NCBI RefSeq assembly: GCF_004804355.1
Contig: NZ_SRWZ01000005.1
Location: 186,001 to 250,000, forward strand
Direction: 5' to 3'
Length of the DNA stretch: 64,000 nucleotides
DNA from: Cognatitamlana onchidii
Lineage (GTDB): Bacteria; Bacteroidota; Bacteroidia; Flavobacteriales; Flavobacteriaceae
Shown here piece after piece: positions 9,296 through 18,212 of the stretch. Positions within the stretch are counted from its first letter, which is position 1. The number at the start of each line of letters is the position of its first letter. The position numbers were made by a program, and so were the translations under genes. The notes beneath the pieces are model-generated. The model searched no databases and had not been told where the DNA came from. It saw only the letters and a program-made list of their open reading frames with translations.

Positions 9296-10051
9296 TTACT
9301 CTAACCATGTTTTAAAATCTTTAACACGCTCTCGTGCGACAATGACCTCCTGCTCCTTGTAGGAATTAAGTTTAATTTGAAGACGGGAGTTTGTATAACT
9401 CACCATATCTCTAATGGCATTTATATTAACATAAAACTTCCTATTAATTCTGAAAAAACTATGTGGTTCTAATTCATCTTCTAACTGCTCCAATGTATGA
9501 TCTATTAAATAGTTTCTTCCTTCAGACGTATGTAAATAGGTACCTTTATTTTGACTATAAAAACACTCAATATCGTCAATATTTACAAGTTTTAAATGCT
9601 GCCCTACCTTTACTGAAAATCGTTTCTTATAAGCCCTATCAATTGGATTTACTAACATCTTTTTAATATCATTAAAATCAAGGGTAACCGCCTGTCTTGT
9701 AGGAGTACGTTCTTGGTACTTATGTACGGCTGTTTTTAAATCGATACCATCAATAGGTTTTAATAAGTAATCAATACTGTTCAGCTTAAAGGCCTGAAGT
9801 GCATACTCATCGTAAGCAGTTGTAAATATAATGGCTGATTTAATTTCAATTAATTCAAAGATTTCAAATGATAGACCATCACTTAACTGAATATCTAAAA
9901 ATATCAGATCGGGGTGTTCGTGTTCCTTAAACCATGCGATTGATTCCTCCACAGAGTGCAACATTATTGTCACTTTTAAACCAAGATCTTCAAGCATACG
10001 CTTCAAGCGTCTTGCCGAAGGTTTTTCATCTTCAATGATTATAACTCTCAT
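9296..10051 (-). CDS. LytTR-type response regulator
   Basis: 251 residues. An N-terminal receiver domain has acidic pocket E7/D8, phospho-acceptor D53 in LIFLDIQLSDG, and K98-type lysine in YLLKPID. A C-terminal LytTR DNA-binding domain covers about 145-250 (KVGQHLKLVNIDDIECF, HSFFRINRKFYVNINAI). Its cognate kinase is encoded upstream on the same strand (10726-12063), with two 2TM proteins between them. The gene is last in this operon and is convergent with the PagL-like gene, 3 bp apart. Confidence 0.92.
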   Translation of the reverse strand: MRVIIIEDEKPSARRLKRMLEDLGLKVTIMLHSVEESIAWFKEHEHPDLIFLDIQLSDGLSFEIFELIEIKSAIIFTTAYDEYALQAFKLNSIDYLLKPIDGIDLKTAVHKYQERTPTRQAVTLDFNDIKKMLVNPIDRAYKKRFSVKVGQHLKLVNIDDIECFYSQNKGTYLHTSEGRNYLIDHTLEQLEDELEPHSFFRINRKFYVNINAIRDMVSYTNSRLQIKLNSYKEQEVIVARERVKDFKTWLE

Positions 10052-10057
10052 AAATCT

Positions 10058-10375
10058 TTATTTCCAAATTGTAGTTTCTTTTTCCATTTCTAAATATTTT
10101 CGGGCCTGCTTATCCTCCCAAGTCTTTCCAAAAAATGGCTTCCCATAAAAAACACGGCATCCATGTAGCACAATAAAAATAGTCCACCCAACCATTATTA
10201 TACTATCAAACCAAATAAAAAAGTCTTTATACGATCCCTCAGCGATATACATATTGAAAGCGAGTAAGGCCATAACGATAATATACCCAATCAAATGAAT
10301 ATAAAACATTTTAAGGTTCCTAACCTTTTTTTGAGCTCTAATATAGCGCTCCTGTTCATCATATTTAGTCTCCAT
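10058..10375 (-). CDS. 2TM-domain membrane protein (copy 2)
   Basis: Using the ATG at 10375 gives a ~105-residue protein that does not overlap the previous gene; the longer frame would run into it. It starts METKYDEQERYIRAQKKV and then has RNLKMFYIHL, two membrane helices and the closing motif FFGKTWEDKQARKYLE. The same layout (RA-K-V-LKGFY, two helices, GKxWEDRKIxxYM) occurs in the next gene and at the C-terminus of the kinase. Function of 2TM domains is unknown; their place between kinase and regulator suggests a sensory or scaffolding role. Confidence 0.75.
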   Translation of the reverse strand: METKYDEQERYIRAQKKVRNLKMFYIHLIGYIIVMALLAFNMYIAEGSYKDFFIWFDSIIMVGWTIFIVLHGCRVFYGKPFFGKTWEDKQARKYLEMEKETTIWK

Positions 10376-10379
10376 AGTT

Positions 10380-10712
10380 TTAGTATTTGCGAGAGTTTTG
10401 TTGCTCTCTATCCATATACTCACGTATTTTACGATCTTCCCAAGCTTTCCCAAAAATTAAATGCTTACCAAAAACCGCCATAGCATGAAACCCTAATCCT
10501 ATTCCCCAAAAAATAGGAGTAGCAAAAGTTCCAAAATGCCATAATTCACCTCCATTAGAAAGGATCATCCCTATAATAAATATATTGACAGCAACATACC
10601 AGAAAGCGTGCCAATAAAAGCCTTTTAGTTCTTTTACTCGCTTTTCCGCTCTTAAATAGGCATCTTCTTTTCGATATATTCTTTTGTATTCCTCTACGTT
10701 TTGATTATCCAT
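10380..10712 (-). CDS. 2TM-domain membrane protein (copy 1)
   Basis: 110 residues: an N-terminal charged segment (YLRAEKRVKELKGFYWH), two hydrophobic helices separated by a short loop (ILSNGGELWHFG), and a cytoplasmic tail with FGKAWEDRKIREYMDREQ. It is paralogous to the neighbouring 2TM gene and to the kinase C-terminus. It is 13 bp from the kinase stop and 4 bp from the next start, so all are in one operon. Confidence 0.75.
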   Translation of the reverse strand: MDNQNVEEYKRIYRKEDAYLRAEKRVKELKGFYWHAFWYVAVNIFIIGMILSNGGELWHFGTFATPIFWGIGLGFHAMAVFGKHLIFGKAWEDRKIREYMDREQQNSRKY

Positions 10713-10725
10713 AATTAACAGTGTA

Positions 10726-12063
10726 TTAATCCCAGTTTTTACGTTCCTCCTCCATGTACTTTTCTATCTTCCTTTTTTCCCAACCTCTTCCAAAGGACCC
10801 GTTATCCACAAAAACTCGAAACCCCTGTATAGCAAGACCTAGTCCCCATCCAAACATGGGAAACCAAAACCAATGAAACTGAGGAACGGTTTTTAAGTTG
10901 ATAAATATTAAAAAAGGGATCACTAAAACATACGACCCCAGGCTGTAATAAAAGCCTTTAAGCTCCTCGACATGTTTTCTAGCTCTAATATAATTATCGT
11001 CTATTTGAGGTTTAGATGGTGTTCTCATAATTGATATTTGTTTAGTTAGCATAGGCACCGCTACAGCAAAATGCCCTGCGTCTTTTGTAATGTTTACTTT
11101 TTTATTCGTTAACAAATCATATCGCTGCTGGATATTACTTAAACCAACACCGCTACTTTTTTTAACTATTTGTTTAGGCTGTAAATTATTTTCAACTACT
11201 AGATCTCCTTGCTTTTCATAAATCTTTATATGCAAGGGCTTTGTTGTTGTTACCATATTGTGCTTTACAGCGTTCTCTAACAATAACTGTAAGGACAAAG
11301 GGACTACCTTACTTTCGGGATTCATGGCACGCTCTGGAGCACTAAAAACAATACTGTCTTCAAATCGCATTTTTAATAAAGACATATACGTTTTGGCAAA
11401 TTGCAATTCTTCATCGACCGTAACAAGTTCTTTATTTTTCTGCTCCAAAACATACCGATATACCTTTGATAAGGAGGTAGTGAACTTTTGAGCGCTACCA
11501 GGGTTTTCCTCTATTAAGCTGGTTAAAACATTTAAGCTATTAAACAGAAAATGTGGATCTAACTGGTTTTTTAAAGCATCGAACTTGGCACTTGCTGTAC
11601 CCGCAATAACCTTTTGTTCTTTTATCCTGTTTTGCTGGTACCTGTTATAAAAATAGATAGCATGAAATACAGCAAGAATAATAACCGTTATCCAGAGTCC
11701 AAATTGATAGTAACTAAAGCGCTCTCTTTCAATAAAATCGCTAAATGGTACTCCAAAATAAAATACCGTTATCACGACTCTTAAAACAAACAGCCCCAAT
11801 AAAGTTATTATAATGGCTCCTAAAAAACCAATGATAATGCGCTTAATAGTATCATTTTTCTTCCAACCTCTATGCGCCATAAAATCAAAAAACGCCATGT
11901 TGGAATACCCAAGCACAAATGAATATAACTGATAAAATGCAAAACTCTCAAAAAACTCGTGACTACTTTTAAACGTAAATCCGCTTTCTAGAATATTACC
12001 AATAACAAAAACGATGCAGCCTATTGCAATGGTAAGTATGATACTTTTTAAGTGTTTAGACAT
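10726..12063 (-). CDS. LytS-type sensor histidine kinase with C-terminal 2TM domain
   Basis: 445 residues. About four membrane helices lie in 1-140, followed by a HisKA-type/His_kinase domain with LDPHFLFNSLNVL (phospho-acceptor H171), an N-box LLLENAVKHNM and a G-box GVGLSNIQQRYDLL. After residue ~345 a complete 2TM module is fused (YIRARKHVEELKGFYYS, two helices, GRGWEKRKIEKYMEEE). The kinase core is the cytoplasmic type that pairs with LytTR regulators. The gene heads an operon with two free 2TM proteins and the LytTR regulator. The fused module suggests that the 2TM proteins interact with the kinase. Confidence 0.88.
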   Translation of the reverse strand: MSKHLKSIILTIAIGCIVFVIGNILESGFTFKSSHEFFESFAFYQLYSFVLGYSNMAFFDFMAHRGWKKNDTIKRIIIGFLGAIIITLLGLFVLRVVITVFYFGVPFSDFIERERFSYYQFGLWITVIILAVFHAIYFYNRYQQNRIKEQKVIAGTASAKFDALKNQLDPHFLFNSLNVLTSLIEENPGSAQKFTTSLSKVYRYVLEQKNKELVTVDEELQFAKTYMSLLKMRFEDSIVFSAPERAMNPESKVVPLSLQLLLENAVKHNMVTTTKPLHIKIYEKQGDLVVENNLQPKQIVKKSSGVGLSNIQQRYDLLTNKKVNITKDAGHFAVAVPMLTKQISIMRTPSKPQIDDNYIRARKHVEELKGFYYSLGSYVLVIPFLIFINLKTVPQFHWFWFPMFGWGLGLAIQGFRVFVDNGSFGRGWEKRKIEKYMEEERKNWD

Positions 12064-12085
12064 AATTCAGTGATATGCTTTTAAA

Positions 12086-12709
12086 TTACTTTTTACAAGT
12101 GTTCAATACTTGCTCTGCTCTTTCTGCACCCCAGTTAGGATGAAAAGGAGTTTCTGGCTTAAAGTTAGCAAAAAGTTCTATGGCACGTTCTATGTCCTTA
12201 CAAAATGGCGAAGTATCCTGTCCAAAATATCTTGCGCTACCCATATCCCACTCAGCCTTACAGAACACAACTCTTGGGTTGTTTGGATCTATTTGTGATG
12301 CCTTCGCATAAAGCTGTGCTACTTTTGGGGACAGAGTCGCACCATATGTTGCCCCATCGTAGGCTACCCACGCTGTATGAAGCAAGGCTTGGAGCACCAT
12401 AATTTCTGGGTTGTTTTTTGATAATGCCGTAGCATCATTAATCAAATCTTGAGCTTTGCCAAGTTGTTGAGCCAACTTTTCTTTATCGCGTTCTCCAAAA
12501 CTGGATGTAATATTAATTTGTGCCGCATAATAAGGCGGCAGCCAATTATCTGGTTCTGCTCCAGCTATACGTTCAAAAAGATTAGAAGCTTCGGTTGATT
12601 GGTTGCTTCCCCATAATTGAAATGCTTTTTGCATTCCCTTTTCATAATTGGTTTGCGAATGGCTGATAAAAGAAACCAAAAATGCTGCAATGATAATTAA
12701 ATGTTTCAT
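12086..12709 (-). CDS. Exported TPR-like protein
   Basis: 207 residues with signal peptide 1-18 (ending SHSQ). The mature part is helical and tetratricopeptide-like, with units such as GMQKAFQLWGSNQSTEASNLFERIAGAEPDN and AQLYAKASQIDPNNPRV (each only partly matching the 34-residue consensus). Two cysteines near the end (CKDIERA, NTCKK) could pair in the periplasm. It is 22 bp upstream of the kinase gene on the same strand and could be its periplasmic partner; this is inference from position only. Confidence 0.65.
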   Translation of the reverse strand: MKHLIIIAAFLVSFISHSQTNYEKGMQKAFQLWGSNQSTEASNLFERIAGAEPDNWLPPYYAAQINITSSFGERDKEKLAQQLGKAQDLINDATALSKNNPEIMVLQALLHTAWVAYDGATYGATLSPKVAQLYAKASQIDPNNPRVVFCKAEWDMGSARYFGQDTSPFCKDIERAIELFANFKPETPFHPNWGAERAEQVLNTCKK

Positions 12710-12822
12710 GATAAAAAGTTTAAATTAATTTGATGACGCAAATATTTAAAGATGGTAGCAGGATATAAAAAGGGAATGACTGAATTGTAGATTTCTAATG
12801 ACGAATTGTAACTCAGAATGTT

Positions 12823-12863
12823 AAAAAAAAGAAAGGCCGTTTAATTTGATTAAACAACCTTTC
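12823..12863 (-). terminator. Terminator of tonB
   Basis: On the minus strand a hairpin GAAAGG-..-GTTTAAT / ATTAAAC-..-CCTTTC (12831-12863) is followed by a run of eight T residues (12823-12830). It lies 37 bp beyond the tonB stop codon. Confidence 0.75.
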
Positions 12864-12899
12864 CTTACATAGATATAAAAAACCTTTTCAAAAATCTAA

Positions 12900-13625
12900 T
12901 TAACCTTCCTGATATTTGAAAAAGATAGGAATAGCGTATGCCACCTTTACAGGCTTACCTCGTTGCTTCCCTGGTTTCATTTGAGGTAATTTCTTTACAA
13001 TTCTTTCGGCTTCTTTTTCAAGGATTTCATCTGGGCCTCTCGATCTAACACCCGTAATATGTCCTTTAGAATCAATAATAAAGACAACAGACACCCTACC
13101 TTGTATTCCCATATCTAAAGCCATTTGTGGATAGTTAAAATGCTTAACCACATGCTCTTGTATTTTTTTTTGAAAACACTGTTTGGTCTGTGCTTTAGAT
13201 AAGCCTTCACATCCTGGGAACACCGGAACATCTTCAATAATAGCAAAAGCAACTTCTACTTCTTCCTCTACTTCTTCTACGACAACCTCGCTTATCTCAA
13301 CAGGATCTGCAATGGCTGTTTCTTGTGTAATCTCTGTACTTTCAATTATGGTTTCCTCTATCTCCTCTGTATCCTCTACAACGGTGACAGATTCACTCAC
13401 CACAGCCGGAGGCGGAGGTGGAGGAGGTACATTGGTATTAATAATTGGTATTTCTTCCTCTATTTCATTCTGCACGTTTACAATACCTATGTCGACTTCG
13501 TCTTGTTCGTAAGTTTTGTATTCTAAAACTTGCCATGAAAAGAGCAACATTAAATTTAACCCGATAGCAAAATAGATACCGCTATTTCTTCCTATCTCTA
13601 ATTGCGGGTTTTTTTTGGCTTCCAT
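12900..13625 (-). CDS. Energy transducer TonB
   Basis: 241 residues. A single N-terminal membrane helix (YFAIGLNLMLLFSWQVLEY) is followed by a Pro/Glu/Val-rich periplasmic linker (NVPPPPPPPAVV, then long runs of Glu and Val) and a C-terminal TonB domain from ~155 (FNYPQMALDMGIQGRVSVVF, ending KVAYAIPIFFKY). It transfers proton-motive energy to TonB-dependent receptors. The TBDR gene 13860-16013 lies just upstream on the same strand, separated by 234 bp with its own candidate operator. An insert VFPGCEGLSKAQTKQCFQ with two cysteines precedes the TonB domain, a common feature in this phylum. Confidence 0.9.
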   Translation of the reverse strand: MEAKKNPQLEIGRNSGIYFAIGLNLMLLFSWQVLEYKTYEQDEVDIGIVNVQNEIEEEIPIINTNVPPPPPPPAVVSESVTVVEDTEEIEETIIESTEITQETAIADPVEISEVVVEEVEEEVEVAFAIIEDVPVFPGCEGLSKAQTKQCFQKKIQEHVVKHFNYPQMALDMGIQGRVSVVFIIDSKGHITGVRSRGPDEILEKEAERIVKKLPQMKPGKQRGKPVKVAYAIPIFFKYQEG

Positions 13626-13697
13626 GATAATTTAATTTTAAAGTTTAGATCACCATCAACTTGGTAATTAAAGTTATCATATTCTCACCATAATAAC

Positions 13698-13713
13698 TAT
13701 GATATTTATCATA
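13698..13713. promoter_or_regulatory. Candidate operator, TATGA-N6-TCATA
   Basis: TATGATATTTATCATA is a near-perfect palindrome 73 bp upstream of the tonB start. Its outer half-sites are identical to those of the perfect palindrome upstream of hemN (2641-2656). The regulator is not known. Confidence 0.35.
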
Positions 13714-13774
13714 TCTCAAAATATCCCACAAATACCGAGAATTCATTAACAAAAAATAATTTTAAGAAAATAAT

Positions 13775-13790
13775 CTGTAATTCATTACAG
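13775..13790. repeat. Inverted repeat between TBDR and tonB
   Basis: CTGTAAT-TC-ATTACAG, perfect 7-bp arms with a 2-bp spacer. There is no T-tract on either side, so it looks more like an operator than a terminator. It lies 70 bp after the TBDR stop and 150 bp before the tonB start. Confidence 0.3.
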
Positions 13791-13859
13791 AACGAGATCA
13801 CGAACAACCAGTCTGTTTCAACCTTGTATTATCTATAGAAAAGACTCAGACTTTATGCC

Positions 13860-16013
13860 CTACAAATTATCCAGTTGATTGCTCTTTTTATCATCACTAA
13901 TAGTCCAAAAGAAACCAATAAAGAAAAACTGGTCGGCCGCTGGCCGTAATGCGCGTCTATTAAAATCACCATTCATATCTGGAGTGTTTGAATATTGATA
14001 GCCATTAACATTTTTAAACCCGAGTGCATTATTTACAGATGCATAGAGTATTTTTTGCGGACTAATTAAATAAGCCCAATTTAAACTTAAGCTATTAAAA
14101 GGTTTCGCCGTTTCGTTTAAAAAGCCCGCCTTATTCGGGTTTGTATAGGTTCTCCCTGAGGCCCAACTATAAGCAAACCCTACTTGACTGCGCCATTTAT
14201 CAATCCAATATTTCCCAACTACTGAAAGGTTATGCGTGTTTACAAAGTTTGGTTGGGCGGCGGTAGGGTAGTTTTGATAATCGCGTTCAGTATCTAAAAA
14301 CGAATAGCTTAGCCAATATTCAAAATTCTTGAAACTAGAATTATCCCTCCAAAAAAGATCGATGCCCTTAGCATATCCATAACCATCATTATTAAACACA
14401 CTTTGAAAACTTGGAAAATATCCTGAGTACTTTACCAAGTCATTATATTTCTTATAATAAGCTTCTGCCCGAAATAGTTTACGGTCTGCGTTGTACTGAT
14501 AATTTAAAATATAGTGGCTGGTATTTTGCGACTTCACATCTTGAGTAAATTTTAAAATATTACTGGAAGGGTTTTGATAAAAATTCCCATAAGCCATTGA
14601 TAACTGACTTGCTTTAGACAGTTTATAGGCAAAAGACACCCGTGGCGCAAAAGTAAAATCTTTAAAAACGGTACTATACTCACCCCTCAATCCTAGTTTA
14701 AATGCTAAATTTTTAGATATAAAAATATCGGCCTCAGCGAATGCCGCCGCCAAATTATCTTTATATCCGTAATTCACATTATTAATAGTCTCATCACCAT
14801 AAGACTCTTCAAAATCCGTAGAGAAAAACTCTGCCCCCGTATATATTTTAAACCTATTGCTAACTCTATTCTTAAACTTTACCTTGGCATGAAAAGCATT
14901 ATCAACACTATTAATATTTCGTTCCATTATACCTTGCTTATTTGAAGCTCGTGTATAACTCCCTCCTCCAAAAACGGACCATGTATCGTTTAAAACCCCA
15001 GAATAAGATCCATTAACGTATAAATTCTTATTATTCAGTTTGTACCTAAGTCCTTCAGAAAAATTGATATCCTCTTGAATCAACTCAAAATTTGTAGCAT
15101 CGAAAGCCGCATATAATTTGATAAGTCCAGAGTTGGTTTTCTTTCTAAAAACAGTTTCTCCTGAGGCCATTTCATAAGGCTTTATCCAATCATTTCTATC
15201 TGGAAACAATGCTATATATGGAGCTAGATTAATATAGGAAGCATTGACACTTACCGAACTTTTCTCCCATTTTTGAGTGTTCCCCAAAGTACCACCAACA
15301 CTCATTATTCCAATATCTGTTTTCTCTTGATCTGGTTCATCAATGGTATTCAACAAAAGCACACTTGACAAAGCTTGACCATACTCCGCAGAGTATCCAC
15401 CTGTTGAAAACGTAATGCCGTCGAATAAAAAAGGAGAATAGCGTCCTCTTGAGGGAATATTATTAGTAGTTGGCGTGTAAGGTGAAAACACACGTATACC
15501 ATCAATAAAAATTTGTGTTTCTTCGGCATCCCCTCCTCTAACAAATAGGCGTCCATCTTCAGCGACAGTTGTAGTACCTGGTAAGGTTTGTAGAGCACCT
15601 ACAAAATCCCCTAAGGCACTCGCCGTTGTAACTACATCTAAAGGTTTAAGTACGTTCACCTTACTATTATCTCCTGCTGAAAACGTTCCGGCGGACAACA
15701 CGACAGCATCTAAAGCATTAACATCTTCCTTCAACTTTATCGTTAAATCTTTCATATACGTTACGTCCCCCGCCATGGTAAATGTTTCAAAAGACAAAAA
15801 GGATACAACAAGAGATTTTGTACCTGTTTCCAAAGTTGAGAACGAGAAAGTACCATCTTCAGCCGTTGAGCCACCGTCATAAGTGCCTTCCAAATAAATA
15901 TTAGCACCCATTACAGGTCGATTTTTTTCATCCAAAACAAGCCCATTAATTGTTGATTGCGCATGAATATATAAACCAAAAAGAAGAAATAAACTAGCGG
16001 TTAGTATTTTCAT
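13860..16013 (-). CDS. TonB-dependent receptor
   Basis: 717 residues. The signal peptide ends near IHAQS. A carboxypeptidase-regulatory-like domain (about 20-108, INGLVLDEKNRPVMGANIYLEG) precedes a plug domain (about 110-225, with TLPGTTTVAEDGRLFVRGGDAEETQIFIDG) and a ~490-residue 22-strand-type barrel. The barrel ends in QFFFIGFFWTISDDKKSNQLDNL. It is shorter than SusC proteins (~1000 residues) and no SusD is adjacent, so it is more likely a siderophore, metal or cofactor receptor than a glycan importer. Substrate is not visible from sequence. tonB follows downstream on the same strand. Confidence 0.88.
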   Translation of the reverse strand: MKILTASLFLLFGLYIHAQSTINGLVLDEKNRPVMGANIYLEGTYDGGSTAEDGTFSFSTLETGTKSLVVSFLSFETFTMAGDVTYMKDLTIKLKEDVNALDAVVLSAGTFSAGDNSKVNVLKPLDVVTTASALGDFVGALQTLPGTTTVAEDGRLFVRGGDAEETQIFIDGIRVFSPYTPTTNNIPSRGRYSPFLFDGITFSTGGYSAEYGQALSSVLLLNTIDEPDQEKTDIGIMSVGGTLGNTQKWEKSSVSVNASYINLAPYIALFPDRNDWIKPYEMASGETVFRKKTNSGLIKLYAAFDATNFELIQEDINFSEGLRYKLNNKNLYVNGSYSGVLNDTWSVFGGGSYTRASNKQGIMERNINSVDNAFHAKVKFKNRVSNRFKIYTGAEFFSTDFEESYGDETINNVNYGYKDNLAAAFAEADIFISKNLAFKLGLRGEYSTVFKDFTFAPRVSFAYKLSKASQLSMAYGNFYQNPSSNILKFTQDVKSQNTSHYILNYQYNADRKLFRAEAYYKKYNDLVKYSGYFPSFQSVFNNDGYGYAKGIDLFWRDNSSFKNFEYWLSYSFLDTERDYQNYPTAAQPNFVNTHNLSVVGKYWIDKWRSQVGFAYSWASGRTYTNPNKAGFLNETAKPFNSLSLNWAYLISPQKILYASVNNALGFKNVNGYQYSNTPDMNGDFNRRALRPAADQFFFIGFFWTISDDKKSNQLDNL

Positions 16014-16303
16014 GATTCGGTGTTTTAAATTTTTTTAACATATCGTTTGATTTTTTTTGACAGAACAAATATGTACCCCTTTCCTGTTTTCAAAAACTCT
16101 TCTTTACCGAACTGTAAAAAATGAATGATGAATTGACATTTAAAAAAAAGAATAACCAAAATCTTAAACACATGTAAACAGCTGAAAATGTTACTTTTAA
16201 ATAAGATCCACGAAAACCTTTAGCATTTTATAGATAAAATTGGTTTTATTTGTTGTAACATTTTATACCATTTCACTACCTACATAATAACTAAACCATC
16301 ATC

Positions 16304-16798
16304 TTGAGTAAAACGCTGGAACATAGTTTTGTGGAGTTGCTTGAAAAGCATCAAAATATTGTACATAAAGTTTGTAGACTTTACACCAATAATTATGATG
16401 CTCACAATGATCTATTTCAAGAAATCACCATTCAATTATGGAAAGCCTACCCAAAATTTAGAGGCGACTCCAAGTTTAGTACGTGGATGTATAGAGTAGG
16501 GCTGAATACAGCCATTACACTTTATAGGAAGTCTAAACGCACCATAAACACACAAGATTTTGATGGGGTATCATTCAAAATAAAAGCAGAAGATTACGAC
16601 AATACAGAAGAAGAACAATTAAAAGTACTTTATAAGGCCATACACCAATTAAACGATATTGAAAAAGCACTTGTTTTCCTTTATTTAGAGGATAAGAATT
16701 ATAGAGAGATTAGTGAAACACTTGGAATTAGCGAGGTGAATGCACGTGTGAAAATGAATAGAATTAAAACCAAACTAAGAACCATTTTAAATCCCTAG
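16304..16798 (+). CDS. ECF-type RNA polymerase sigma factor
   Basis: 164 residues read from a TTG start (16304), which keeps the normal sigma-70 N-terminus; no upstream ATG in frame gives a better fit. Region 2 spans about 12-80 (NNYDAHNDLFQEITIQLWKAYPKF, STWMYRVGLNTAI) and region 4 about 105-160 with helix-turn-helix YREISETLGISEVNARVKMNRIK. It directs RNA polymerase to an alternative promoter set. The next gene starts 3 bp downstream and encodes a membrane protein that may control it. Confidence 0.9.
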   Translation: MSKTLEHSFVELLEKHQNIVHKVCRLYTNNYDAHNDLFQEITIQLWKAYPKFRGDSKFSTWMYRVGLNTAITLYRKSKRTINTQDFDGVSFKIKAEDYDNTEEEQLKVLYKAIHQLNDIEKALVFLYLEDKNYREISETLGISEVNARVKMNRIKTKLRTILNP

Positions 16799-16801
16799 TT
16801 T

Positions 16802-17434
16802 ATGGATGAATTAGATTTATTAAAGAAGGACTGGAACAAAAAACCTGAAAATAAAAAACTCACAGCACAGGACATTTACCCTATGCTTCAAAAAAAATCG
16901 TCCTCTATTGTAAAAACCTTATTCTATATAAGTATTGCAGAACTTGTTTTCTGGACATTGATAAACATTATTCCTTATTTCACATCGCCAGCCTACCGCA
17001 CCCAATTAGATAATGTTTATACTAATAAATTTGTACTTGTATTAATTAATGTAATTAGCTACGCTATTATTGGTTTATTCATTTATTTATTGTTTAAAGC
17101 TTACAAATCAATTTCTGTTACCGACAACGCAAAGAAACTCATGGAGAGCATATTAAAAACCAGAAAAATTGTAAGCTATTATGTGATATACAATCTCTCA
17201 ATAGCCTTTATCTCTATGGTAGTAGGCCTATATTTTGGCATAAAACACAACCCTGAGATCTCGGCTAAACTAGAACACTCAAGTAACTATGAAATTTTTG
17301 TTATCTATGGCTTCCTCACAATTTTTACAGTGGTATTTGTTTTGTTGCTATGGTTGTTTTATAAACTTATTTATGGCTTACTTTTAAGGCGTTTAAATAA
17401 AAACTATAAAGAGCTAAAGAAATTAGAAGTTTAA
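16802..17434 (+). CDS. Membrane protein coupled to ECF sigma factor
   Basis: 210 residues. A ~35-residue cytoplasmic N-terminus (MDELDLLKKDWNKKPENKKL) is followed by four hydrophobic helices (about 40-60, 78-100, 125-145, 170-195). It starts 3 bp after the sigma gene, so translation is probably coupled. The layout fits an anti-sigma factor or sigma-linked sensor, but there is no zinc-finger anti-sigma motif. Relatives are sometimes labelled beta-carotene monooxygenase; nothing in the sequence supports that. Confidence 0.65.
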   Translation: MDELDLLKKDWNKKPENKKLTAQDIYPMLQKKSSSIVKTLFYISIAELVFWTLINIIPYFTSPAYRTQLDNVYTNKFVLVLINVISYAIIGLFIYLLFKAYKSISVTDNAKKLMESILKTRKIVSYYVIYNLSIAFISMVVGLYFGIKHNPEISAKLEHSSNYEIFVIYGFLTIFTVVFVLLLWLFYKLIYGLLLRRLNKNYKELKKLEV

Positions 17435-17570
17435 CTCCAATAGTTTTTTCACTTTAACTTAAAGAGGGCTTACGGTTTCGCGTTATTTTATTAGGCGCGG
17501 CTCTTATTTGTCGAATAAACCTAATTTAAGTTACGTTTAATAAAACTCAATATTTATAACTTAAAACGTG

Positions 17571-18167
17571 TTATGGAATGAAACTATAATCATCAATAAG
17601 TTTTACCTCTCCAACTTTCATAGCGTCTAAATTCATGTTCCCCACCCTAACTCTTACAAGCCTTAAAGTAGGATAACCAACAGCCGAAGTCATTTTTCTA
17701 ACTTGCCTGAACTTGCCCTCTCGAAGTGTAATAGACACCCAAGATGTGGGTCCATGCCTATCATCTCTAATTTTTTTAGAGCGCTCTGGTAATTGAGGTG
17801 CTTCACTTAATTTATGAACCTTACACGGTTTTGTTCGATACTTTTTACCTTCTATACCTATTTCAACACCTTGTTTCAATTCTTCTATAGCACATTCTGA
17901 AATGTGGCCGTCTATCTGAGCATAGTACTCTTTTTCTACTTTTCGACTGTTTATAAAATCACTTACCTTGCCGCTAGTAGTAAGCAATAGCAAGCCTTCT
18001 GATTTTTCATCAAGTCTGCCAATAGCCATGATACCCGGTGGAAAATTATACAAACTGCTTAAAAATCGCTTTGACTGCTGTTTGGAATCATTGCTTTTAA
18101 ACTGACTCAAAACCCCGTAAGGTTTATAAATTGCAAAATGCTTATGATCCTCTTTTGAATATTCCAT
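17571..18167 (-). CDS. RluE-type ribosomal large subunit pseudouridine synthase
   Basis: 198 residues. The catalytic motif GRLDEKSEGLLLLT carries the conserved Asp of RsuA/RluB/E/F pseudouridine synthases. PTSWVSITLREGKFRQVRKM and VGYPTLRLVRVRVG match the C-terminal half of RluE, which modifies 23S rRNA (U2457 in E. coli). It lacks the N-terminal S4 domain, as RluE does. Cytoplasmic. It is separated from the sigma operon by ~135 bp and is convergent with it. Confidence 0.85.
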   Translation of the reverse strand: MEYSKEDHKHFAIYKPYGVLSQFKSNDSKQQSKRFLSSLYNFPPGIMAIGRLDEKSEGLLLLTTSGKVSDFINSRKVEKEYYAQIDGHISECAIEELKQGVEIGIEGKKYRTKPCKVHKLSEAPQLPERSKKIRDDRHGPTSWVSITLREGKFRQVRKMTSAVGYPTLRLVRVRVGNMNLDAMKVGEVKLIDDYSFIP

Positions 18168-18212
18168 TATTCTGCAATATTAAATACATTTCATTTTTCC
18201 TTTGAAATAATC

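Noticed and set aside
13183-13512. 109-codon Ser/Thr-rich plus-strand frame
   Set aside because: It is the complement of the Pro/Glu/Val-rich linker of TonB; the low-complexity composition is explained by that linker.
13771-13790. Inverted repeat CTGTAAT-TC-ATTACAG read as a terminator for the TBDR gene
   Set aside because: There is no T-tract after the stem on the minus strand, so it was kept only as a possible operator or repeat.
13860-16013. SusC-type glycan importer
   Set aside because: The receptor is only ~717 residues, has no adjacent SusD gene and lies next to tonB rather than to glycan enzymes.
16802-17434. Beta-carotene 15,15'-monooxygenase as product name
   Set aside because: No iron-binding histidines of carotenoid oxygenases are present; the protein is a small four-helix membrane protein coupled to an ECF sigma gene.
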